A stretch of DNA of 10,341 nucleotides. It comes from Thalassiosira profunda. Its lineage: Eukaryota; Bacillariophyta; Thalassiosirophyceae; Thalassiosirales; Thalassiosiraceae. The notes below the pieces were generated by a model. The model did not search any database, was not told the DNA's origin, and was given only the letters and a program-made list of their open reading frames with translations. The stretch covers positions 1 to 10,341 of the forward strand of contig JALLAP010001146.1 in assembly GCA_036939355.1 (NCBI GenBank), in the 5' to 3' direction. The position numbers and the translations under genes are program-made. Of this stretch, positions 1-6,553 are shown piece after piece. Position 1 is the first letter of the stretch. Each line of letters starts with the position of its first letter.

Positions 1-94
1 CCGAGCTCCCCACGTTCGCCCGCGGCGAGAAGGCGAAGGCGCTCGCCGACGAGGCGGCGAGGGCGAGGAGGACGACTTTCTTCATCGTGGCCAT
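1..94 (-). CDS. 5' end of a plastid-targeted protein gene (partial, runs off left edge)
   Basis: Reading the minus strand from the ATG at 94-92 gives 31 open codons to the window edge, beginning MATMKKVVLLALAASSASAF and continuing AFSPRANVGSS. Seen: a short basic n-region (KK at residues 5-6), a hydrophobic core of about 12 residues, and an ASAFAF cleavage region followed by a basic, Ser/Asn-containing stretch. Known: a signal peptide plus ASAFAP-type Phe plus transit peptide is the import signal of diatom and other heterokont plastids. Inferred: the mature protein works in the plastid. Only the presequence is in the window, so the mature product cannot be named; light-harvesting proteins, ferredoxin and many others start this way. 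Met4 at 85-83 is an alternative start that leaves a more typical n-region. The gene diverges from the oxidoreductase at 506, sharing a 411-bp intergenic region. Confidence 0.72.
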   Translation of the reverse strand, partial: MATMKKVVLLALAASSASAFAFSPRANVGSS

Positions 95-231
95 GGTCGA
101 ACTATGGGTGCCGCGGCGGATAGGGAAGCCCTCGATCAACTTGCTTGGTGAGTGATTGAAGGTGAATCTCGCGCGGAAAACGTCACACTCAGCGAGCGAG
201 TTGGCGATGCAAATCTTGCAGTAGGGTTCCT

Positions 232-260
232 CTAAACCTAATAAAGGGATCTTGGTTTAG
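232..260. repeat. 7-bp inverted repeat CTAAACC/GGTTTAG
   Basis: Perfect arms at 232-238 and 254-260 with a 15-nt spacer, just upstream of the two CCCCTAAAT units. It could be a paired binding site for a telo-box-type factor or chance; short arms like these are weak evidence alone. Confidence 0.35.
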
Positions 261-267
261 GTTAATC

Positions 268-285
268 CCCCTAAATCCCCTAAAT
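268..285. repeat. Two tandem CCCCTAAAT units (telo-box-like)
   Basis: CCCCTAAAT occurs twice head to tail at 268-276 and 277-285. Each unit contains CCCTAAA (269-275 and 278-284), the core of plant telo-box promoter elements. Two copies in an intergenic region fit a promoter element better than a telomeric tract. Function is inferred. Confidence 0.4.
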
Positions 286-286
286 C

Positions 287-296
287 TCCACGTGGA
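287..296. promoter_or_regulatory. G-box palindrome (CACGTG core)
   Basis: TCCACGTGGA is a perfect 10-bp palindrome with a CACGTG core at 289-294. In plants and algae such cores bind bZIP or bHLH factors and are frequent in light-responsive promoters. It lies about 195 bp upstream of the minus-strand start and about 210 bp upstream of the plus-strand start, so it could serve either gene. Binding is inferred. Confidence 0.45.
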
Positions 297-505
297 CCTT
301 CACCTTCACCTTCCCTCACTTCTCAACCCAAGCCCGGCTTGACACCCTACGGCAGCCCCAAGCCGCTCGAGACGACGCCATCAACCCCGACGGCGCCCGA
401 TAGACCGAGCGGGCTGGCAGTCATCGTTATCGACGCCGCATCAACAGCATCGCCGCTCGCTGAGCGCATTTTTGCAACACCCATCAACTACTCCAATTTT
501 CCATC

Positions 506-3500
506 ATGCGCATGGGCCGCCCCCCGCCCCGCCGCCGCCCGTCCCGGCGGCACCCCACCGCCGAGAATCCGGAGCGGCCGAAATTCGCCTCCCCCCTCAT
601 AGTGGTGGGGCAGGTGTCCCCCGACGTCGTCAAATCGGTGCTGGCCCCGGCATTGACGGATCTGGCTGTCACTAGTGTGGAGGAGTACGCGGACGAGATG
701 CTGGCGTACGAGCAGCGGGCGGGGGAGGCGCGGAAGGCGGCGCTGCTGATGGGCGAGGCACAAGAAGATGAGGGCGATGCAGAGGGCGGGCTGGACGGAG
801 AGGAGGTGGAAGTGGACCTCGACGGTAACGTCGTTGCCGACTCTCCAATCGACGTAGACCTCCGCGCGGACCTCCCGCCCCCTCCCTCCCGTATGCGCCT
901 CTTCTCCGCCCAATCCGACATTGACGAACTCTCCATCCTCCTGACCGAGACGTCCGATCACTTTGTCCCCTCCAAGGGCCGGTCGGCGCCGTGGAAGGTG
1001 CACGCCAACGCCGCCAAGTTCGAACGCCTGTTGGACGAGCGGTACGGACGGCTCCGCCCCTTCATCGAAAAGTATCCCGAGATTGAAGTGTTCGTCAAGA
1101 ACGTCCAGCGCAAGTACGCCTTGGGGGCCTTCAGTCCGTTCCGGAGGAGCGAGGACATGCCCGTGAACAAGACCACGGCGGTGATCATGCTGTTCATGAT
1201 GCATCGGAACAACGTCCGAATGGAGGCGCTGGTGTTGGCCGCGACGTTTTGTCTGGTGGGATTGCAGCCGTGGGCGCTCGTGGCGCTGGTGGCGTTGGGG
1301 AAGTGGGAGATGGACCGACGCAAGAGCAAGAGGGTGTACGGTATGCCGCGGAAGTTGCAAGTTTGTGAGCCGTACTACGCAAGGGACGAAGCAGGTGGAG
1401 ATGTGGACGAGATTGAGGAGCGGGCCAAAAAGTACGCCTTCTTGGAACGGCCGGTGGGGACCCTGTTCAACCCGGCGGATCTGAGCTTGCGGGACGAGAA
1501 GTACGACGCGTTGATACTGGGCAGTGGTCCTGAGACGCTGTACTGCGCCGCACTGTTGGCCCGCGCCGGAAGGAAAGTGTGCGTCCTCTCACCGTCGAGC
1601 GACGTGTCGGAGTGCGTCGTCATGGAGAAGCAAACGGCCGAAGGGGGAAAGTTTGCCCACGTTCCATTCGACATCAAGTCCGCAAACGTGTCGCACGTGG
1701 CCCGGCAGCAGAAGCTGCTGGTGCCCGCGCTCTGCACGTCGAGCGACGTCCAGGGTGGAATACGGTTCGCGAAAATCGGCAGTGCTTCTGACGGGTACGC
1801 CCACTCGATCCTCTCGGTGCCGGGGTTGGGCACTGACAACGTCTCAACCGAACCCATTCCCGTCGTGGTGAACGCTGAGGGCTCCGCTGCCCTCGCGGAG
1901 TACTGCTCGACGTGCCTGGGCGACGGCTTCCCCGGCGTCGACCTCGAGGGCAAGGACAATGGCAACTCGACCAGCCTGGGGTATCTCAAGGCGTGCATGC
2001 AGATCAATGCGGGGGCGAGCGAGTACTATCTGTCGAAGCTCTTCGCCAGCGGAGCAAAGGACCCGCTGAAGCAGGGCAACGACGGCAACGCCTACCGACA
2101 GGCCACGATTCGTCCCGCGGCGGCCTTCCTGGACAAGTGTCTGCCGTACAACGCCCACGTCCGATCGCTGATGGCCGCCCTCGGGAACGCCAACGAGAAC
2201 CTCTGCCCCGATAAGACGAGCATGGCCGCCCACGTCAGCCATTTGTGCGCCATGGTGGGCGCTGAGGGGATGAGCTACCCCGTCGGTGGGCCCCGGGCGC
2301 TGTGCCACGCGCTGATGGGGGTCATCGAGCAGTGCGGCGGACGGGTGGTGCGAGGCGTGAGCTTGCAGGAGCTGCTGTTCGAGGCACTGCCTGAGCCAAC
2401 GGAGGAGGAGAAGAGAAAGGTCGAGGCAAAGGACAAGAAGGAGGGGCAGGAGAGCAGCGGCCCTAAGCCGCGGTGCCGGGGCGTGCGATTGCAGAATGGA
2501 TGCGAGCTTACTGTTTCCGAAGGAGACGGTGCTGTGGTGTCGACGCTGGGGTTGATCCCCACGTTCCTCCACCTGCTGCCCTCGGACACGCGGACCGCGC
2601 ACGGCGTGCCTCCGGGCCTGCCGGCTGTTTCGGAACGCCGTCCCCTGATGAAGATACTGGTGGGGCTCAATGGCACAAAAGAAGCCTTGGACTTGACGGG
2701 CGCCGACTGGTACCGGCTGCCCAACGCCAGTCTGCCTCGGGATGAGGTGGATGCTGCGGGCCATGTCAAGTTTGGCCGCATTGGGTTCGACAGCGAGGGT
2801 GCTCCGGATGGAGGTGAGGCAGGCGGCGAGGGTTCGGGCGAAAGCTCGTTGATGGAAACGACTGAAGGTGGCGGAAGAGGCAAGCGGAGCAAGGCTGCTT
2901 CCTCGGCTTCTGCCTCCGCCAAACCCCCACGGTCGAAGTTCACTTCAGGACAGTCGTGGATGAAGGTGTCCTTCCCAAGCGCGAAGGATCCAAGCTGGGC
3001 TGATCGCCACGGGGCAATATCGACCTGCGTGGTGACTGTCGAGGCGGACGACGACTTCGTCAAGGCGTTCGATACGAAGCCGAAGATTTTTTCTGTGCTC
3101 AAGTCGTCAGACGGAGAGATGGAGCGGCTGAGGGATAGGGTGATGCGAGACCTGCTGGAGAACTTTCCGCAGCTCGACGGTCACATCGAATGCATCCAGA
3201 TTCAGGGTCCTGTCAGATCCGGCCTCTCGCAAAATCCTGCCCGGTACGCCATCTCTGGCAACCGGCCTTCGACGCCCTACCCCGGCCTCTTTGTGGGAGG
3301 GGCTGACATGACCGTTGCCGACTCGTTCTCGGGATCGATTGTTGGCGGCTGGCTTGCAGCCAACGCAGCCATGGGATACAGCAGCATCATCGACCACTTG
3401 TACTTGAAGAAGAGCATTACGTCGGACCTGGAACGGTTCCTGGATGAGCCAAGCGTGGCCGTCACTGATAAAGAGGGGAAGATTGTCGACGACGTAGCGG

Positions 3501-3574
3501 TTCCTTTCGACGGAAAGGAAAGCGAGGCAGAGGAGGGTGCTACCAACGCAGCTGAGTCCACCAAAGAAGAGTAA
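506..3574 (+). CDS. FAD-dependent oxidoreductase, CRTISO/phytoene desaturase/retinol saturase-like
   Basis: A 1022-aa intronless protein. Its core resembles the phytoene desaturase/carotenoid isomerase/retinol saturase superfamily, which desaturates, isomerises or reduces polyene substrates using FAD. Seen: a Rossmann beta-alpha-beta segment at residues 332-363 (DALILGSGPETL, then RKVCVLSP); a YPVGGPRALCHAL element at 591-603 before GGRVV, as in CrtI-type enzymes; and a C-terminal PGLFVGGADMTVAD segment at 926-939 running into GGWLAANAA, closest to the retinol-saturase 'GLYLTGQD' block. Residues 1-330 are an unassigned extension with an Arg/Pro-rich start, an acidic stretch (about 84-122) and a hydrophobic stretch (about 240-265) that could anchor the protein. 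Low-complexity insertions lie at about 628-655 and 765-812, with an acidic tail from 977. No presequence is visible. The start is the first ATG after position 209. Substrate and compartment are unknown. It converges with the gene ending at 3653. Confidence 0.82.
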   Translation: MRMGRPPPRRRPSRRHPTAENPERPKFASPLIVVGQVSPDVVKSVLAPALTDLAVTSVEEYADEMLAYEQRAGEARKAALLMGEAQEDEGDAEGGLDGEEVEVDLDGNVVADSPIDVDLRADLPPPPSRMRLFSAQSDIDELSILLTETSDHFVPSKGRSAPWKVHANAAKFERLLDERYGRLRPFIEKYPEIEVFVKNVQRKYALGAFSPFRRSEDMPVNKTTAVIMLFMMHRNNVRMEALVLAATFCLVGLQPWALVALVALGKWEMDRRKSKRVYGMPRKLQVCEPYYARDEAGGDVDEIEERAKKYAFLERPVGTLFNPADLSLRDEKYDALILGSGPETLYCAALLARAGRKVCVLSPSSDVSECVVMEKQTAEGGKFAHVPFDIKSANVSHVARQQKLLVPALCTSSDVQGGIRFAKIGSASDGYAHSILSVPGLGTDNVSTEPIPVVVNAEGSAALAEYCSTCLGDGFPGVDLEGKDNGNSTSLGYLKACMQINAGASEYYLSKLFASGAKDPLKQGNDGNAYRQATIRPAAAFLDKCLPYNAHVRSLMAALGNANENLCPDKTSMAAHVSHLCAMVGAEGMSYPVGGPRALCHALMGVIEQCGGRVVRGVSLQELLFEALPEPTEEEKRKVEAKDKKEGQESSGPKPRCRGVRLQNGCELTVSEGDGAVVSTLGLIPTFLHLLPSDTRTAHGVPPGLPAVSERRPLMKILVGLNGTKEALDLTGADWYRLPNASLPRDEVDAAGHVKFGRIGFDSEGAPDGGEAGGEGSGESSLMETTEGGGRGKRSKAASSASASAKPPRSKFTSGQSWMKVSFPSAKDPSWADRHGAISTCVVTVEADDDFVKAFDTKPKIFSVLKSSDGEMERLRDRVMRDLLENFPQLDGHIECIQIQGPVRSGLSQNPARYAISGNRPSTPYPGLFVGGADMTVADSFSGSIVGGWLAANAAMGYSSIIDHLYLKKSITSDLERFLDEPSVAVTDKEGKIVDDVAVPFDGKESEAEEGATNAAESTKEE

Positions 3575-3652
3575 TCCCAAAGAGGGCAGCGCCCTCTGTG
3601 TGTGCAATAAAACAATACTAAGCAGCTAAAGCTACTGTTACGGTGCAGCACC
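3575..3652. other. Short convergent intergenic region
   Basis: Only 78 bp separate the TAA of the plus-strand oxidoreductase (3572-3574) from the TGA of the minus-strand gene (3655-3653). The two 3' UTRs therefore probably overlap as antisense transcripts. An AATAAA for the plus-strand transcript lies within it; no matching minus-strand hexamer was seen. Confidence 0.6.
3606..3611 (+). terminator. Candidate polyadenylation signal AATAAA
   Basis: AATAAA begins 32 bp after the stop codon of the oxidoreductase, in an A-rich context. It matches the canonical eukaryotic polyadenylation hexamer. Diatoms use this signal loosely, so its use is inferred from position. Confidence 0.45.
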
Positions 3653-6286
3653 TCACCAGCCATCATCCTCTTCTGCATACTCGTCTTCTCCCGAGCCCAT
3701 AGAAAACACAAGCACCTTGTCCTCTTCGTAGCATGGCACATAGATCTTGGCGTAGCCACTCTGTTGCGAGTAACCACTCTGTTGCGCGGCCGAATATAGA
3801 TCCTCGTAACCAATCGCCAAGGACCCAACAGTGGATCCACATTTGATCTCTGTCATGAGGGCGTACTTCGTGCTTCTATCGGTGCCCTTGGCGTCGTTGG
3901 ATGGTTCCTCTATTGGTCTCAAAATGTACGCAGACTCGGCACAATCTCCCGCCAGCCCAATCAATGGTCGATGCCACTTCTTGTCGGATCGATGCGGGAA
4001 GAAGGTGTAGCAAAAGCCTGGGGCGCCGGGATTGATCATGTTGCTGATTTGACCTTCGACCTTGAAGCCCGTCGCTATGACGCTGCGGGGCCAGGGCTTC
4101 GTTTTCCAAGCTCCTTTGCCAACCGGTATTCTGTACCCGAACAGAGACCCTCCGTCAATTTTGGTCTGTGCATCGTGTGAAGTAGCAGCAGCCTCTGCCA
4201 CTGCGTCAGAGTTGGCACTGACTTGGTCGCTGCTTTCAGCGTAGCTGCACTCGTGGCTGGTCACCAACAAATGAGAGAATGCATCGCCTTCCTTCAGCGA
4301 AACGACAGTGCTGCCGCTGTCTACCACTGTTGGCCGGACATCTGAGGGCTTCAAGGAGGCAAGGCCATCAAGATCGGCAAGGATGGAACTGAATGCGGAG
4401 CCACACCGGTCGTCAATCGTCCTGCGGAACACTACCTTTGGCTCGGGTCCCACCCTAAGCGAGTGAAGGGACAGTTTTTTGCCAAAGAATTGGCTTGCGA
4501 CGACCTCGACGGTATCATCAGATGGGTCGAGATCTGCGACGCTGAACATTACGTCGGGGCCTTCGTCCAGCACCCTCAGCTTCCACGGAGTGTTGCGAGC
4601 GCTGAAGGGATCGAACACAGTCCCATCCACGTCCAGAGGAGTCCCTGTCTTGACATCGAAAGAGTGAGGCATGGGCCGCTCAAGCCACACGAGCTGCCCC
4701 CTGCCCTTGCCCTTTGCCCCGCCCTCCTGAGCTCCATTATTGCTCTTCAACAGTGGGAGCTTTGCTCTCGCTGCCAGTATCGACAGCCGGCCATCTCCAG
4801 TCAGGTCCATCCACACAGCTCTGTGATAGAACCAATCGCCTTCGCCAGTTCTGATAAGTTCATCCTGTAGATTTGTGACGCCTGTGAGACAGACCCTCCA
4901 CTCAGTCATATCGTTCCCCGGATTTCTGACCACGTAAAGGCCTCCCCTGTCTTTGCCAGGAACGAGAAAACCGTCTGTGACCAGCAAAGCGTCCTCCAGA
5001 TCGATCTCTCCTGATGATTGTGACGGAATCGACGCCACTTCATTCGGCCACTGGATTGCTTTTGCTGTTCTATCATTCACGCTCGAGATGGTCCCTGATT
5101 CCACATCCATCGTGTGCAGTTCTCCCCGTGGCTTGGCGAGAGAGAATCCTGTTACCCAGAGGCGTTCCCCATCTTCCTCCGAGGTTGATGCCTCACCATC
5201 TATCCTGCTTGCGAGGTTATCCCTCATTTTCCAACTCTTCCACCCAAACACACCGTCGTCGCCTTTGGGTTTTGCCAGTGACATCCCCGCGCCGCCCTTT
5301 GGCAGTATGTTGACATATCCCGGTTTCTTCACATGTATTTCGGCCAGCAGTTCTAGACTCAGAAACTCATAGTCTCCGTGCAGCTCCCTCCGCTCCTTGT
5401 CATCTAGCCAATGGAACGCGTCGTACGACGCTAGGCTTTTCTCTATGCTCGTCCCGTTGAGATAAATCTGAGACTCGGCCTGCCCCAGCCATTTCTTGGT
5501 GGGGTTCTGCTGCACGGACACATACAGCGGATACTTCCCCGTGACGAAGCGCTGTCGTCTAACATTTTGGGCCATCATGCTGTGGTGGGCCTTGGAGAGG
5601 CGGGCGAGGGAGGAATAGGACTTGTTGCGCGTTGCGAACGTCGCGGATGTGGTGTCCAGGTTGTCGAGTACTCGCTCGCTCGCGCTCACAAGATCGTTGA
5701 CCACGGCGAATTGACTGAAGGATCCTTCCTCCTTCTTCTGAGCCTCCCCACTTTCATCAGTATCCCCAATTTCACTTTCTATTGTGTCGCTAGGCGAGCT
5801 GTCGCTCTCCTCTTCCAAATGATTGTGCTTGTGCTCACGTTCGCTTGCAACTTCTTTTCTCTCGAAGTGGTTGTGGCTGTCATCAGAGGCCGGCCCTTTT
5901 ATTCTGCTGGCATCCATTCTATTGATATTTGGTATATCTTTGTCACTTTCTGAGCGTGCTGCTGTTTCGTCTTTCAACAGAGCAAATCGAATGTTGTGGT
6001 TGTGTCGCTGCCGCGGTATCGGCGTTATGAAGGCCCTTGTTCTGCCGGCTAGATATAGGAGTGTAATTGCAAGGGCCAATAGTTGGCGGTGGTGAACTCT
6101 CCTTTGGCGTGTATTATTGCAATTGCAAGGGGGGCACCGCGGTCGTCTCGACGACGCACTGTCCGCCACGTCCGCACAACATGCACTGATGCTCATCATC
6201 GGAGGTATCCCCTCAGTCGACGACAATGGAGCCATCGCGCTGCGGCATCTCTTCCTCGCGCCCGGCGGCGTCGATGAGCCCGGCAT
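3653..6286 (-). CDS. FG-GAP/VCBS-like repeat protein with possible plastid presequence, unknown function
   Basis: An 877-aa open frame from the ATG at 6286; no named family was recognised. Seen: a hydrophobic segment LLALAITLLYLAG at residues 69-81, then RTRAFITPIPRQR (82-94), which fits a signal peptide with an ASAFAP-like Phe86 and basic transit region. An acidic, His-rich stretch follows at about 134-190 (HNHFE, HKHNHLEEE). From about 370 there are beta-rich segments with FG-GAP/VCBS-like metal-binding turns: MDLTGDGRLSILAAR (493-507), SVADLDPSDDTVEVVAS (582-598) and SSILADLDG (633-641). These suggest a beta-propeller, usually an extracytoplasmic interaction or binding fold. The tail is acidic (GEDEYAEEDDGW). 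The start is uncertain: Met30/31 (6199, 6196) are alternatives, yet even they leave an n-region of about 37 residues, so a 5' intron or a different first exon is possible. Confidence 0.68.
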   Translation of the reverse strand: MPGSSTPPGARKRCRSAMAPLSSTEGIPPMMSISACCADVADSASSRRPRCPPCNCNNTRQRRVHHRQLLALAITLLYLAGRTRAFITPIPRQRHNHNIRFALLKDETAARSESDKDIPNINRMDASRIKGPASDDSHNHFERKEVASEREHKHNHLEEESDSSPSDTIESEIGDTDESGEAQKKEEGSFSQFAVVNDLVSASERVLDNLDTTSATFATRNKSYSSLARLSKAHHSMMAQNVRRQRFVTGKYPLYVSVQQNPTKKWLGQAESQIYLNGTSIEKSLASYDAFHWLDDKERRELHGDYEFLSLELLAEIHVKKPGYVNILPKGGAGMSLAKPKGDDGVFGWKSWKMRDNLASRIDGEASTSEEDGERLWVTGFSLAKPRGELHTMDVESGTISSVNDRTAKAIQWPNEVASIPSQSSGEIDLEDALLVTDGFLVPGKDRGGLYVVRNPGNDMTEWRVCLTGVTNLQDELIRTGEGDWFYHRAVWMDLTGDGRLSILAARAKLPLLKSNNGAQEGGAKGKGRGQLVWLERPMPHSFDVKTGTPLDVDGTVFDPFSARNTPWKLRVLDEGPDVMFSVADLDPSDDTVEVVASQFFGKKLSLHSLRVGPEPKVVFRRTIDDRCGSAFSSILADLDGLASLKPSDVRPTVVDSGSTVVSLKEGDAFSHLLVTSHECSYAESSDQVSANSDAVAEAAATSHDAQTKIDGGSLFGYRIPVGKGAWKTKPWPRSVIATGFKVEGQISNMINPGAPGFCYTFFPHRSDKKWHRPLIGLAGDCAESAYILRPIEEPSNDAKGTDRSTKYALMTEIKCGSTVGSLAIGYEDLYSAAQQSGYSQQSGYAKIYVPCYEEDKVLVFSMGSGEDEYAEEDDGW
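3752..3787. repeat. 18-bp tandem duplication inside the 877-aa protein
   Basis: Units at 3752-3769 and 3770-3787 differ at only two positions and share CCACTCTGTTGCG (3756-3768, 3774-3786). On the coding (minus) strand this gives QQSGYSQQSGY near residues 835-845. It is an in-frame slippage duplication adding six residues, and the near identity suggests a recent origin. Confidence 0.75.
6065..6131. repeat. 11-bp direct repeat flanking the presequence, with an adjacent palindrome
   Basis: AATTGCAAGGG occurs at 6065-6075 and 6121-6131, 56 bp apart. The second copy overlaps a perfect 12-bp palindrome TTGCAATTGCAA at 6117-6128. Both lie in the N-terminal coding part of the minus-strand gene, around its hydrophobic presequence. 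The spacing is not a multiple of three, so a simple repeat-mediated deletion would shift the frame. No function is proposed. Confidence 0.4.
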
Positions 6287-6553
6287 CTCCCCGCTGTATC
6301 AAGGAGGCCGTCACCCGTCGGGGAGGGGGGCGAGGGCGGGAGGAAGGGTGGAGCGAGAGGGGAAGGGGAAGTCGGAAAGAATAAGGGAACAACATTTGGG
6401 GTATACATCTTGGTTGTGGGTGTCTGTGCAGCCTCTGGCTTGTGTACCTACTTACCTGAATATCATAACCCCTTGCACGCAACTCCATCTCGATGCAGGA
6501 TGCACCAGACCTCAACCTCATTCTCACCCAACCCCTCGGCATCGGAAGCAACG
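6287..6553. promoter_or_regulatory. Divergent promoter region with polypurine tract
   Basis: This 267-bp gap separates the ATG of the minus-strand propeller-like gene (6286) from the ATG of the plus-strand carrier (6554). Seen: a strongly purine-biased tract at about 6320-6389 (only 7 pyrimidines in 70 nt on the plus strand), which is the pyrimidine-rich leader of the minus-strand gene. No CACGTG or TTCACC motif was seen, unlike the other two promoters. ATGs at 6493 (out of frame with the carrier) and 6500 (in frame) precede the chosen carrier start. No clear TATA box was seen. Confidence 0.5.
6320..6340 (+). other. Candidate G-quadruplex motif
   Basis: Four plus-strand G-runs at 6320-6323, 6325-6330, 6334-6336 and 6338-6340 are separated by loops of 1, 3 and 1 nt. 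This satisfies the standard G3+N1-7 pattern. Further runs follow at 6346-6348, 6359-6362 and 6365-6368. The motif starts 34 bp upstream of the minus-strand ATG, probably in its leader DNA. Folding in vivo is inferred. Confidence 0.5.

Larger units (their letters stand above)
95..505. promoter_or_regulatory. Divergent promoter region with G-box and CTTCACC repeats
   Basis: This 411-bp gap separates the minus-strand plastid gene (start 94) from the plus-strand oxidoreductase (start 506) and must hold both promoters. Seen: a 10-bp palindrome TCCACGTGGA at 287-296; CCTTCACCTTCACCT at 297-311 directly after it; two exact tandem CCCCTAAAT units at 268-276 and 277-285; and an inverted repeat CTAAACC (232-238) / GGTTTAG (254-260). 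No ATG lies between 209 and 505, which supports 506 as a start. No convincing TATA box was seen. Regulatory roles are inferred. Confidence 0.55.

Noticed and set aside
268..285. Interstitial telomere
   Set aside because: Only two imperfectly telomeric units are present, with unique sequence on both sides; a promoter element is more likely.
488..1360. Long minus-strand open frame (290 codons) opposite the oxidoreductase
   Set aside because: It lies fully over a well-supported coding region, has a His/Arg/Pro-rich composition typical of antisense frames in GC-rich genes, and shows no domain.
1844..3102. Two overlapping minus-strand open frames of 306 and 275 codons
   Set aside because: Both are shadows of the oxidoreductase frame. 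They overlap each other and show no motif, and stop codons are rare there because of base composition.
6410..6499. Upstream extension of the carrier frame to 6410
   Set aside because: The frame is open but begins at TTG, which is not a normal eukaryotic start, and the extension would bury the signal peptide.
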